From assembly GCF_030697375.1 (NCBI RefSeq), contig NZ_JAUYQD010000080.1, positions 1 to 64,000 of the forward strand: a stretch of 64,000 nucleotides of DNA. The letters are read 5' to 3'. Every line of letters begins with the position of its first letter. Position 1 is the first letter of the stretch. A model generated the notes under the pieces. That model ran no database searches. It saw nothing but the letters and a program-made list of their open reading frames with translations, and was not told the DNA's origin. Of the stretch, positions 17,396 through 25,944 are shown in pieces. This DNA comes from Rhodoferax sp. (GTDB taxonomy: Bacteria; Pseudomonadota; Gammaproteobacteria; Burkholderiales; Burkholderiaceae_C). The position numbers were made by a program, and so were the translations under genes.

Positions 17396-20300
17396 ATGTC
17401 TGACACGGCGGCTTTTGAACACAACGGCGTCACCGTTGCGCGCCAGCGCTTTTACGAGATTGCCTGCGACCCCCGCCGCAGCGTGGCGGTGGAGGCCTGC
17501 GCTGGTGCGGGCAAGACCTGGATGCTGGTCTCGCGCATGGTGCGCGCATTGCTGGAGGGCAGTGCCCCGCAAGAGATTTTGGCCATCACCTTCACCAAAA
17601 AAGCGGCGGGCGAAATGCGCCAGCGCTTGCTGGATTGGCTGCTGCAGTTTGCGCAGGCCACGGACGCCACGCTGCGCCAGGAGCTGCAAACCCGCGGGCT
17701 GAAGCAGGAGCCCACGCCGGAGCAGTTGTCGACCTTGCGCCAATTGCACGCCACCTTGCTCCAAAGCGGCCGCCCGGTGCAGATCCGCACCTTCCACAGC
17801 TGGTTTGCCGCCTTGCTGCGCAGCGCGCCGCTGGCCGTGTTGCAGGAGCTGGGCTTGCCCACGGCCTACGAGCTGCTGGAAAACGATGCCAAGGCCGTGG
17901 CCCAGGTGTGGCGCCGCTTCCAGACCCGGGTGGCCCAGGACACACAGGCCCATGAGGACTACCTGGCGGCCGTGTCCACCTTTGGCCGCCACCAGGCGCA
18001 CAAGGCGCTGGAAGCTGCGCTGAACAAACGCGTCGAATTTGTGCTGGCCGACGCGCAGGGCGTGGTCGACCAATCGGTGCAAACCTTTGCCCAGCAGTTC
18101 CCTGATTTTGCGGGCATGGATGCGCCGCAAGACCGGCTGGCGCAACCCGCCGTGCGGCAACTGCTGCTGGAGTCCGCCCGCGCCCTGGGTGCCTCCAGCC
18201 TGGTCACCTGCACCAAGGCCGCGAGCGCCTTGGAGCAAGGGTTGACGCAGAACGACCACGCCGGCATATGTGACGCGCTGCTGACCAAAACCGGCACACC
18301 GCGCAAATTCAGCGAAAAACTGAGCGGCATTGCCACGGTGCAGCAGGCGCAAGAGCTGCTGGTGCGCATGGCCCAGGCGCAGGCCCAGCACGCGGCCTGC
18401 CTGCACCAGCAGCGCATGGCACGGCTGGTGCGCGGCTTGGTGGACGACTACGCCGCGCTCAAACGCGAGCGCGGCTGGATCGACATGGGCGACCTGGAGC
18501 GCGCGGCGCTCACCCTGATGAGCGACCCGGTACTCAGTGGCTGGGTGCAAGAGCGCCTGGACGCGCGGGTGCGCCACCTCTTGATCGACGAGTTCCAGGA
18601 CACCAACCCGCTGCAGTGGCAGGCGCTGAGCGCCTGGCTCACGGGGTACACGGGGGCAGGGCAGGCGCCCAGCGTGTTCATCGTGGGCGACCCCAAGCAA
18701 AGCATTTACCGCTTTCGCCGGGCCGAACCGCAGGTGTTCAAGGCGGCCAAGGAATTTGTGGTGGAGGGCCTGGGGGGCGATGTGCTGAGCTGCGACCACA
18801 CCCGGCGCAACGCGCCGCCCATCATTGCGCTGGTGAACCAGGTCATGGGCCAGGCGCAAACCCAGGGCGAATTTGACGGCTACCGCGCGCACAGCACCGA
18901 GTCAACCCAGGAGGGCCAGGTCTTCAAATTGCCCCGCATTGCACGCGAGCCCAAGGACGCGCCCCCGGTCCCGGAGGGCGCCGCCGAAGGCGCCTGGCGC
19001 AACTCCCTCACCACGCCGCGCCAGCAGGTCGAAGAAACCCGCAAAACGCTGGAATGCCGGCAGGCCGCGCAGTGGCTGGCACAGCAACTGCAAGCGGCGG
19101 GCGCGCAGCTCAAGCCCCGCGACATCATGGTGCTGGCCCGCAAACGCGAACGCCTGGGGCTGATGCAGGCCGAACTGGCGGCCTTGCGCATCCCGGCCCA
19201 GCAACCCGAAAAAAACGAACTGGCCGACATGCCCGAGGTGCAAGACCTGGTGGCCCTGCTGGACGTGCTGGTGTCGCCCCGCCACGATCTCTCGCTGGCC
19301 CGGGTGCTGAAGTCCCCGCTGTTTGGCGTGAACGATGCCGACCTGGTGCAACTGGTGCTGCGCCAGCGTGTGATGGCCGCGCAGGTGAACACCGATGCCA
19401 ACATAGACGCGGGCACGGACGCGGATGCCTTGCCGGAGCCCGCCCCCGCCAAGCCCACCGTGACCTGGCTGCAGGTGCTGCAAGAGGCCGCCGATTTGCC
19501 CGAGGCCCTGGCCCCGCTGGGCCAGAGACTGGGCACCTGGAAGCAGTGGGTGGACAGCGTGCCGCCGCACGATGCCCTGAATGCCATCTACCAGGACGGC
19601 GACGTGCTGGCCCGCTACGCCGCCGCCACGCCCCCCAACCAGCGCGACGCGGTGCTGGCCAATTTGCGGGCACTGCTGTCGGCGGCTTTGCAGGTGGACG
19701 GTGGGCGCTATGTCACGGCCTATGCCCTGGTGCGGGCCCTGCGCGCCGGCGGCTTGGCTGCGCCGGTGCGGGCCGACACCGACGCGGTGCGCCTGCTCAC
19801 CATCCACGGCGCCAAGGGCCTGGAGGCGCCGCTGGTGCTGCTGCTGGACACCGATGGCGAGGCCCTCAAATCCGAAACCATGGGCGTGCTGGTGAACTGG
19901 CCGGGGGAGGACGCCTACCCGCGGCGCTTTGTGTTCCTGGCCAGTGAGTCCCGGCCCCCGGCCTGTGTGGCCGAGGCCCTGGCCGTGGAGCAGGCCGAGC
20001 GCAGCCGCGAGGAGCTCAATGCCCTGTACGTCGCCCTGACGCGCACCCAGCGCACGCTGGTGGTGTCCAGCCTGGAGCCACACAGCCCAAACCCGGGAAG
20101 CTGGTGGCAGCGGCTGGAAACCCAGGCACAGGACGCGCCCTGGCAGGCTGTGGTGGGCGCCGTGGCCCAAGCGGTGCCGCTTTCCGCCGATGTGCACGCC
20201 GAGGTGCGGGTGGACGATTACCTGCTGAAAATACTGCCAAATAGGCCTCCAGCCATTACAGAATATGCGCAAGCAGCTATTAAATTAGTAGCGGATGCCG

Positions 20301-20779
20301 CCCCCGACAGCCTCGACTCGCGCATAGGCCAAGCCATGCACCGCCTGCTGGAATGGGTGCAACCCGCGGCCGGTGGTGTGGCGGCGGCGAGCTGGTTGCC
20401 GGAGCAGTGGGCCGCCGTGGCGCAGGACTTTGCGCTGGACACCGAGCAGGTGAACGGCGCCCGCCACATGGCCCACACCATCCTGAACGGCCAGGGCGCC
20501 TGGGCGTGGGACAGCCAGCAACTCGGCTGGCACGGCAACGAGGTGGCCATGGCGCACCGGGGCCGCATGCTGCGCCTGGACCGGCTGGTGCAGCACCGCA
20601 CGAGCCAGGAGTGGTGGGTGCTGGACTACAAATCCAGTGCCCAGCCCGAGCAGCAGGCCGATCTGCGCGCGCAACTCCTGGCCTACCGCGCCGCCGTGGC
20701 GCTGGCCTACCCAGGCCAGGCGGTGCGTGCCGCCTTTTTAACTGCGCAGGGCGCCCTGGTGGAACTGGTCCATCCCTGA
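17396..20779 (+). CDS. addA: AddA-like UvrD-family helicase-nuclease
   Basis: 1127-residue superfamily 1 helicase with a C-terminal RecB-type nuclease, the motor partner of the preceding gene. Seen: Walker A ACAGAGKTWML near 35, motif Ia LAITFTKKAAGEMR, motif II LLIDEFQDTNPLQW near 395, motif III VGDPKQSIYRFRRA near 430, motif V TIHGAKGLEAP near 800, motif VI YVALTRTQ near 875, and nuclease motif WWVLDYKSS near 1075. A palindromic repeat copy is read through in frame near residues 949-965, in the linker between motor and nuclease. It starts 63 bp after addB and ends 9 bp before the flavoprotein gene. Confidence 0.88.
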   Translation: MSDTAAFEHNGVTVARQRFYEIACDPRRSVAVEACAGAGKTWMLVSRMVRALLEGSAPQEILAITFTKKAAGEMRQRLLDWLLQFAQATDATLRQELQTRGLKQEPTPEQLSTLRQLHATLLQSGRPVQIRTFHSWFAALLRSAPLAVLQELGLPTAYELLENDAKAVAQVWRRFQTRVAQDTQAHEDYLAAVSTFGRHQAHKALEAALNKRVEFVLADAQGVVDQSVQTFAQQFPDFAGMDAPQDRLAQPAVRQLLLESARALGASSLVTCTKAASALEQGLTQNDHAGICDALLTKTGTPRKFSEKLSGIATVQQAQELLVRMAQAQAQHAACLHQQRMARLVRGLVDDYAALKRERGWIDMGDLERAALTLMSDPVLSGWVQERLDARVRHLLIDEFQDTNPLQWQALSAWLTGYTGAGQAPSVFIVGDPKQSIYRFRRAEPQVFKAAKEFVVEGLGGDVLSCDHTRRNAPPIIALVNQVMGQAQTQGEFDGYRAHSTESTQEGQVFKLPRIAREPKDAPPVPEGAAEGAWRNSLTTPRQQVEETRKTLECRQAAQWLAQQLQAAGAQLKPRDIMVLARKRERLGLMQAELAALRIPAQQPEKNELADMPEVQDLVALLDVLVSPRHDLSLARVLKSPLFGVNDADLVQLVLRQRVMAAQVNTDANIDAGTDADALPEPAPAKPTVTWLQVLQEAADLPEALAPLGQRLGTWKQWVDSVPPHDALNAIYQDGDVLARYAAATPPNQRDAVLANLRALLSAALQVDGGRYVTAYALVRALRAGGLAAPVRADTDAVRLLTIHGAKGLEAPLVLLLDTDGEALKSETMGVLVNWPGEDAYPRRFVFLASESRPPACVAEALAVEQAERSREELNALYVALTRTQRTLVVSSLEPHSPNPGSWWQRLETQAQDAPWQAVVGAVAQAVPLSADVHAEVRVDDYLLKILPNRPPAITEYAQAAIKLVADAAPDSLDSRIGQAMHRLLEWVQPAAGGVAAASWLPEQWAAVAQDFALDTEQVNGARHMAHTILNGQGAWAWDSQQLGWHGNEVAMAHRGRMLRLDRLVQHRTSQEWWVLDYKSSAQPEQQADLRAQLLAYRAAVALAYPGQAVRAAFLTAQGALVELVHP
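20241..20292 (+). repeat. Interspersed palindromic repeat, copy 3, in frame inside addA-like gene
   Basis: ATAGGCCTCCAGCC, then a TATGCGCAA box, then the palindromic core GCAGCTATTAAATTAGTAGC. It is translated without a stop as N-R-P-P-A-I-T-E-Y-A-Q-A-A-I-K-L-V-A in the AddA-like protein, between the last helicase motif and the nuclease domain. The reading frame across the core is the same as in the dnaX and nadE copies. Confidence 0.85.
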
Positions 20780-20788
20780 CAATAGGGC

Positions 20789-22078
20789 ATGAACTTTGAA
20801 AACCAAATTGTCGATGTCGTAGTCATTGGCGGCGGCCCCAGTGGCCTGATGGCCGCCCAAGTGGCGTCTGAAGCCGGCCTCGCCGTGCACCTGTTTGATG
20901 CCATGCCCTCCGTGGGGCGCAAATTCTTGCTGGCCGGCAAGGGCGGGCTGAACCTGACCCACTCCGAGGGCGCAGATACCTTTGCCGGGCGTTATGGCGC
21001 CCGCCGCGAAGCCATCGCGGCACTGCTGCAAGACTTTGACTCCGCCGCCGTGTGCGCCTGGGCGCAGGGCCTGGGGGTGGAAACCTTTGTAGGCTCCTCG
21101 GGCCGCGTATTTCCCAAGGACATGAAGGCTGCGCCCCTGCTGCGCGCCTGGCTGCACCGCCTGCGCCACCCCGCTGTGGGCGCCGGCGTGCAATTCCATA
21201 TGCGCCACCGCTGGACCGGTTGGGCCGAATCCACCACCCCGTCGGCCCCCGCACACCAGCGCCTGAGTTTCGACACGCCGCAAGGCCCGGTGCAGGTGCA
21301 GGCCCGCGCCGTGGTGCTGGCCCTGGGCGGCGGTAGCTGGGCGCGTTTGGGCTCCAACGGCGCCTGGGTCCCCTTGCTGGCCCAAAAAGGCGTGGCCGTG
21401 GCGCCCCTGCTGCCCGCCAATTGCGGCTTTGATGTGCAAAAGGGCTGGAGTCCCTTTTTTGCAGAGAAGTTTGCCGGGCAACCGTTCAAGCTGGTGGCGA
21501 TGTCGCTCACCACCGCGCAGGGCCAGACCTTTCAGCGCAAGGGCGAGTTCGTGGCCACCGCCACCGGGGTGGAGGGCAGCCTGGTGTACGCCGCGTCCAG
21601 CCTGCTGCGCGACGACATCGTCCGCACCGGCAGCGCCACGTTCACCCTGGATCTGCTGCCCGACCTGTCGGCTGAAAAAGTTCTGGCCGAGGTCAGCCAC
21701 CCGCGCGGCACCCGCTCGCTGTCCAGCCACCTCAAAAGCCGCTTGCACCTGGACGGCATCAAATCCGCCATCCTGCACGAGCTGCTGCCCAAAGCGGTGT
21801 TTGACAACCCGGCGCAACTGGCCGCCGCCATCAAGGCCCTGCCCATCACCCTGCAGGCGGCCCGCCCCATCGACGAGGCCATCAGCAGCGCCGGTGGCGT
21901 GTTGTTTGAAGTGCTCTCGCCCCAGTTGATGCTGGAGCAATTGCCCGCCGTGTTTTGTGCCGGTGAAATGCTGGACTGGGAAGCCCCCACCGGCGGTTAC
22001 CTGCTTACCGCCTGCTTTGCCAGCGGCCGCAAGGCCGGGCAGGGGGTGGTGGAATATTTAGGTAAAAATAGGCTGTAG
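20789..22078 (+). CDS. NAD(P)/FAD-dependent oxidoreductase, HI0933/YhiN type (TIGR03862-like)
   Basis: 429-residue flavoprotein of unknown substrate. The N-terminus has the dinucleotide-binding fold VVVIGGGPSGLMAAQVA. Then come KFLLAGKGGLNLTHSE, typical of the HI0933 family, VVLALGGGSWARLGS near 180, and a C-terminal FAD-contact segment FCAGEMLDWEAPTGGYLLT near 390. The last three residues and the TAG stop lie within a palindromic repeat copy, so the natural C-terminus has been altered slightly. It follows the addA-like gene by 9 bp and is probably co-transcribed with it. Confidence 0.85.
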   Translation: MNFENQIVDVVVIGGGPSGLMAAQVASEAGLAVHLFDAMPSVGRKFLLAGKGGLNLTHSEGADTFAGRYGARREAIAALLQDFDSAAVCAWAQGLGVETFVGSSGRVFPKDMKAAPLLRAWLHRLRHPAVGAGVQFHMRHRWTGWAESTTPSAPAHQRLSFDTPQGPVQVQARAVVLALGGGSWARLGSNGAWVPLLAQKGVAVAPLLPANCGFDVQKGWSPFFAEKFAGQPFKLVAMSLTTAQGQTFQRKGEFVATATGVEGSLVYAASSLLRDDIVRTGSATFTLDLLPDLSAEKVLAEVSHPRGTRSLSSHLKSRLHLDGIKSAILHELLPKAVFDNPAQLAAAIKALPITLQAARPIDEAISSAGGVLFEVLSPQLMLEQLPAVFCAGEMLDWEAPTGGYLLTACFASGRKAGQGVVEYLGKNRL

Positions 22079-22122
22079 CCCCCGTAGATACTGCGCAAAC
22101 AGCTATTGAAATAGTAGCAAAA
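22067..22122 (+). repeat. Interspersed palindromic repeat, copy 4, overlapping a stop codon
   Basis: AATAGGCTGTAGCCCCCGTA, then CTGCGCAA, then core ACAGCTATTGAAATAGTAGC. The element starts inside the flavoprotein gene and provides its TAG stop at 22076-22078. Confidence 0.75.
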
Positions 22123-22288
22123 GTGCGTGTTTGAAACCTGCTGCTGTGCGGGTTCCGTGGGGCGCTGCTGAAACGTGACTTTTCTCAACAGACGCTGCCG
22201 TCTTGCTTCATACATTGGACCCCATGCCGTGTGGTGCGGCATTGCATCGGGTGCGTGATGGGCATCCAAATGGAGAGGGACGGTTCAC

Positions 22289-22894
22289 ATGAAGCAATTC
22301 ATCATGGCAACAGCGCTTGCAGCGGCCTTGATTGCGCCGCAGGCGTATTCGCAAATGAGAAATTTTGAGGGTCCGAGCTTGGGCGTCAATTTGAACGCTG
22401 CCAACACATCCAACGAGTTCAGTGTGGGGGGCGCGTCGTTTAAGAATAGTGATAACTCGCAAAGCGGCAATCTCCAGCTTGCGTATGGCTTTGCGGCAAG
22501 CGACAGCTTCGTGCTGGGCGTGGGCTTGACCTACGGGCCTGGCGACTTCAAGGCCGGCGCGGTTACCACCGGGGGTGTGGGGTATGAGTTAAAGGCCAAG
22601 GACCTGTATTCCCTGTATTTCGAGCCAGGCTTTTTGGTGGCCAACTCCACGCTGGCGTACGGCAAGGTGTCTTACCAGGGCATGAAAGGGGAAACCAAGT
22701 TGTCGACAGGAGTCACCCTGAGCGACAATTTCACGGGAACGGGTTATGGCGCAGGTATTCGCACCATGTTGAGTCCCCATCTGTATTTGCAGGCCGAGTT
22801 TGAACAAGTTGGCTACACCGAAAGGTCCAACTCCGGCTTGACGTCCAAACCCACGGCCACGGTGGGTTCGGTGGGGCTGGGCTACCGATTCTGA
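22289..22894 (+). CDS. Small outer-membrane beta-barrel protein
   Basis: 201 residues with a signal peptide (MKQFIMATALAAALIAPQAYS, cut likely after AYS) and alternating hydrophobic strands ending in GLGYRF, the C-terminal aromatic signature recognised by the Bam machinery. Its length and about eight predicted strands suggest an OmpX/OmpW-like or porin-like barrel. I do not recognise the exact family. It stands alone with about 165 bp of upstream sequence free of repeats and is convergent with the diguanylate cyclase gene. Confidence 0.65.
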   Translation: MKQFIMATALAAALIAPQAYSQMRNFEGPSLGVNLNAANTSNEFSVGGASFKNSDNSQSGNLQLAYGFAASDSFVLGVGLTYGPGDFKAGAVTTGGVGYELKAKDLYSLYFEPGFLVANSTLAYGKVSYQGMKGETKLSTGVTLSDNFTGTGYGAGIRTMLSPHLYLQAEFEQVGYTERSNSGLTSKPTATVGSVGLGYRF

Positions 22895-22913
22895 TGGCCG
22901 GTGCACGGGCGGT

Positions 22914-24833
22914 TTAGGCTGATCCCGCTGCGGAGTGGGGGAGTGCGGCCGACCTGACACAGTTGCGCCCATCGTGCTTGGCTTGATAAAGTGCCTTGTC
23001 GACGGCGGCCAGATAGTCCTGCGCGCACAGAGGGGGGTGAGGGATCGCCGATGCAATGCCAAAGCTCGCGGTGAACTGGATGGTTTGGCCTTCAAACTCC
23101 ACCCGCAGGCTTTCGATGGCTGCGCGGAAGTCTTCGGCCAGAGCGAGTGCACTGGTCAGGTCGCTCGCCGTCAGCACCACCATAAATTCCTCCCCACCAA
23201 ACCGTGCGAATACATCGCCAGCCCGGTTGATTCTGGGGCGCAGCCGGTCTGCCAGCGCCCGCAAGCAGGCATCACCCGCCAGGTGGCCGTAGGTGTCATT
23301 GACGTGTTTGAAATGGTCGATATCCAACATGACCAGCGTCAAGGCGCACTTTTGTCGCACGGCCCGGCGGAATTCCAACGCCAGGGCGGTATCAAAATAA
23401 GCCCGGTTGCTGATTTGGGTCAGTGCGTCGGTGGTGGACAGGAGTTGCAGTCTGTCGTTGGCGTCCTTCAGTTGTTCCAGCGTCGCATTCAGGTCCAGGG
23501 TGCGCGACTGCACCCGCTGTTCCAGTTCGCGATTGGCGTCTTCCGTGGCCCGAATCAGGGCCTGCTGGGTGGCACGCGCATGGCGTTCATGGGTGAGCGC
23601 TGCGGCTTGGGCGTTGAGCCTCAGGGTTCGGTCGTTGTTGATCTGGTCCGCCAGCGTGAACGACAACAGCATCACCAACAGCACGATGCCAATTTCCGAT
23701 GCATTCTCGGTCCACCCATTGAGGGGTATCCAGCCTTGCTTGCTGGCATTGAGCACACACAGGCCGATCAAAATAGCAGTCCAGGCCAAGCAATAAAAGC
23801 GCGCAAACTTGGCGCCGGCCCACCATCGCCAGTACCCCAGCACCAGGGCGGTGATCGCAATGGGCAGGGTGATGGCCGCGCCGATGCGTACGGTCAGGCG
23901 GTAGGGCAGCACGAATGTGAGCGCCAGCAACAGGCCGCTCAGAACCGTCAGCGCACACACCCAATAAAACGCGGGCATCGAAAATTTGCGGAGTTTGAGG
24001 AAATTGCCTGCAAAAAGGCAGGTAAAGAGCATGGAGCTGGCCATGAAGGTGGAAATGGCAAAACTGTTCCAGCGAACCGCATGGGGCCAGACATAGGCAA
24101 AGGTGTAGCCCGTCAGCGTGAGGTGAAACAGCAGGTAACTGGCGACAAAGCAGATGTAGTAGATGTAATTGATATTCCGGGTGGAGAAAAAGATGAACAG
24201 GTTGTAGGCAATCATGATCAACAACACACCAATCACCGTGCCCTGCACCAGGTTTTCGTCATTGCTGGCCGCATGGAATTGGACCGGGTCCCAGATCCGG
24301 AAAGGCGCTTCGATCGTTCCCGACGAGGCCAGTCGGAGGTAAACCAGGTTGACCCCTGGCGCCAATTTCACCGGCATGACAAAGTTCCGGTGCATGACCA
24401 CCCGCTGTGCAAAAGGCAGCTCGTCACCCAGGGCATAACGCGTTTGGAGTGTCGCCCCGGCGTAATGGTGCAGCTGTACTTCATCGATGAAGGGGATGGG
24501 CAACTCAATGAACCGCAAGAGTTCTTGCGGGTTCTGGTTGTTGATTTGAAAGCGAAACCAGTAAGCGTCCTGGGTGAATCCAAAATTGGGAGAGGGGCGG
24601 GAAATCGACTGCCAGTGCTGCCCTGGGGACGCGACCTGTTCTACGGTGAGGTCTCGGGTCGCGTTGACCAGCACCCCCATGTGGGATTCGACATCTATCC
24701 GGCCCGGGGTATTCTGGGAAATCTCAAATACAGGAAAAGTGGCGTCAGGCTGCGCCTGGGCCGCAAGGGGCACCAGAGACCACAGTGCTATCAGCAGCGG
24801 CGCGAGCAAACGACAGAATGACTTCAAATTCAT
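22914..24833 (-). CDS. Diguanylate cyclase with 7TM-DISM sensor
   Basis: Makes cyclic di-GMP in response to a periplasmic signal. The 639-residue protein has a signal peptide ending LAAQA, a periplasmic 7TMR-DISM domain (residues about 30-180), seven membrane spans (about 185-380), a coiled coil (about 395-450) and a GGDEF domain. The active site reads RFGGEEF, and RAGD stands five residues before it, the RxxD inhibitory I-site, so feedback inhibition is expected. The start at 24833 (MNLKSF) gives a typical signal peptide; an ATG five codons earlier is possible. Confidence 0.88.
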   Translation of the reverse strand: MNLKSFCRLLAPLLIALWSLVPLAAQAQPDATFPVFEISQNTPGRIDVESHMGVLVNATRDLTVEQVASPGQHWQSISRPSPNFGFTQDAYWFRFQINNQNPQELLRFIELPIPFIDEVQLHHYAGATLQTRYALGDELPFAQRVVMHRNFVMPVKLAPGVNLVYLRLASSGTIEAPFRIWDPVQFHAASNDENLVQGTVIGVLLIMIAYNLFIFFSTRNINYIYYICFVASYLLFHLTLTGYTFAYVWPHAVRWNSFAISTFMASSMLFTCLFAGNFLKLRKFSMPAFYWVCALTVLSGLLLALTFVLPYRLTVRIGAAITLPIAITALVLGYWRWWAGAKFARFYCLAWTAILIGLCVLNASKQGWIPLNGWTENASEIGIVLLVMLLSFTLADQINNDRTLRLNAQAAALTHERHARATQQALIRATEDANRELEQRVQSRTLDLNATLEQLKDANDRLQLLSTTDALTQISNRAYFDTALALEFRRAVRQKCALTLVMLDIDHFKHVNDTYGHLAGDACLRALADRLRPRINRAGDVFARFGGEEFMVVLTASDLTSALALAEDFRAAIESLRVEFEGQTIQFTASFGIASAIPHPPLCAQDYLAAVDKALYQAKHDGRNCVRSAALPHSAAGSA

Positions 24834-24949
24834 GGCTGCAATTTGCATGGACTTGGTGCAGGAGGTCGTGAATTGTAGAGTGACCTATCCTGGGCTGGGC
24901 CATCACAAAGGTATATTGTGTTTTTCACCCCAATAACACCCATCCGTAC

Positions 24950-25351
24950 ATGTTGGACCATTTGACGCCCTTTCTACTCCATTGGACTATCACTGCCCTT
25001 TCGCTGTGGGTGGCAAGTCACATTTTCAGGGGCATCCGGTTTGACGATGTGTCTTCACTGGTTGTTTCTGCACTGTTGCTGGGATTTGCGAATGCCATCG
25101 TCAAGCCATTGCTCATTGTGTTGACTTTGCCTTTGACCTTCCTGACATTGGGCCTGTTTTTGCTGGTGATCAACGCGCTGATGATTTTGCTGGTCGCGCG
25201 GCTGGTCAGGGGCTTTTCAGTGTCGAGTTTTTGGACCGCTTTTTTCGCCAGCATTTTTATATCGCTGCTGAGTTTTGCCATGGGTGCGTTCGCCACCGCA
25301 GGTCATCCGGCGCAGTCCATTCAGGTGCCGAGCCATGGCATATGGCTCTGA
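24950..25351 (+). CDS. Phage holin family (holin 4-2 like) membrane protein
   Basis: 133-residue inner-membrane protein with four hydrophobic helices (about 8-24, 35-57, 60-85, 95-120) and the family pattern GIRFDDVSSLVVSALLLG followed by LPLTFLTLGLFLLVINALM. Despite the family name these chromosomal proteins are not linked to phage here; no phage gene is nearby. The function is unknown. It is convergent with the small helix-turn-helix gene, with stop codons 19 bp apart. Confidence 0.75.
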   Translation: MLDHLTPFLLHWTITALSLWVASHIFRGIRFDDVSSLVVSALLLGFANAIVKPLLIVLTLPLTFLTLGLFLLVINALMILLVARLVRGFSVSSFWTAFFASIFISLLSFAMGAFATAGHPAQSIQVPSHGIWL

Positions 25352-25370
25352 CCTCGGTTCCTCGCGAAAT

Positions 25371-25589
25371 TTACATTCCCGATTGGAGTGCCACCTCGGC
25401 AGGATCAAAAAATAGGCAGGCCCGTTCGTAGCGCTGAACTTCCTCAACGGGATATTTGAGCGCGCCGTCGATCTTGACGTAGCGGGGGCCGACGCCGACC
25501 GCGCTGGCCAGACCAATGGCTGTTTCAGAGCGACTCCAACGTATCGCCAGTTCGCGCTGCGAGAGAAACAGAGTGCTGTTGGATTCCAC
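25371..25589 (-). CDS. Small AlpA/MerR-like helix-turn-helix protein
   Basis: 72 residues beginning at a GTG with a strong GAGGAG six bases upstream. LSQRELAIRWSRSETAIGLASAVGVGPRYVKIDGALKYPVEEVQRYE fits the winged helix-turn-helix layout of AlpA/excisionase-like proteins (recognition helix, then a YVKIDGALKYP wing). Such proteins are usually transcription factors or excisionases, but no integrase is present, so a small regulator is more likely. The target is unknown. Confidence 0.6.
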   Translation of the reverse strand: MESNSTLFLSQRELAIRWSRSETAIGLASAVGVGPRYVKIDGALKYPVEEVQRYERACLFFDPAEVALQSGM

Positions 25590-25707
25590 GGGATTCTCCT
25601 CATACGGTGTAGGTATGGCTTTCTTATCGGCACTGGAAGAAAAAAATGGAGGCCCTTGAGGTGATCAAGGCGCAGGTGGCAACGGCCGCTGGCAAAAAAT
25701 ACACACT

Positions 25708-25753
25708 GCACAAAACACAAGAGGGGCACCAGGTTTTCCTGGTGCCCCTCTTG
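25708..25753 (-). terminator. Rho-independent terminator after the SRP RNA
   Basis: A perfect 16-bp stem (25718-25733 with 25738-25753) closed by a four-base loop. On the minus strand it is followed by TGTTTTGTG. It begins ten bases after the SRP RNA 3' end. Confidence 0.9.
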
Positions 25754-25762
25754 TTGAAATAA

Positions 25763-25862
25763 GGTTGACGAGCCTTGACCCCGGCACTGGCTCCACAGTT
25801 AGGGCTGCTTGGTTCCCCACCTGACCCGGTTGGCCGCTTTACCATGCGGGAAGGCCCGTCAA
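25763..25862 (-). ncRNA. ffs: 4.5S signal recognition particle RNA (small bacterial type)
   Basis: Read on the minus strand, GTTGACGGGCC pairs with the 3' GGCTCGTCAAC, and the apical loop holds the conserved GTCAGGTGGGGAACCAAGCA, matching the Ffh-binding helix 8 (GGTCAGG, GGAA tetraloop, AAGCAGCC). Size is about 100 nt. It sits divergently upstream of dnaX and is followed by a strong terminator. Exact 5' and 3' ends are estimated from the closing stem. Confidence 0.93.
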
Positions 25863-25944
25863 CTTCTATTGTAAGGGCGCGGGCGCCAACTTAAAGACCC
25901 AGGGGCCAGAAAATCTCATACGGGCCGCACCTTAGAATCCACGC

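Noticed and set aside
17329..17403. A 23-codon frame overlapping the addB stop codon (ATGA) and running into addA
   Set aside because: Proline/alanine-rich with no ribosome binding site of its own evident; more likely the natural spacer between the two genes, though reinitiation cannot be excluded.
17378..18892. Long antisense frames opposite the AddA-like and AddB-like genes (also 14612-16117)
   Set aside because: No family features; both overlap genes with full sets of helicase or nuclease motifs.
22935..24821. A 628-codon open frame opposite the diguanylate cyclase gene
   Set aside because: Antisense of a gene with intact GGEEF and 7TM-DISM domains; no domain or start signal on the plus strand.
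24950..25351. Prophage signal suggested by the holin-family membrane protein
   Set aside because: No endolysin, integrase, capsid or terminase genes nearby; this family is common in bacterial chromosomes outside prophages.
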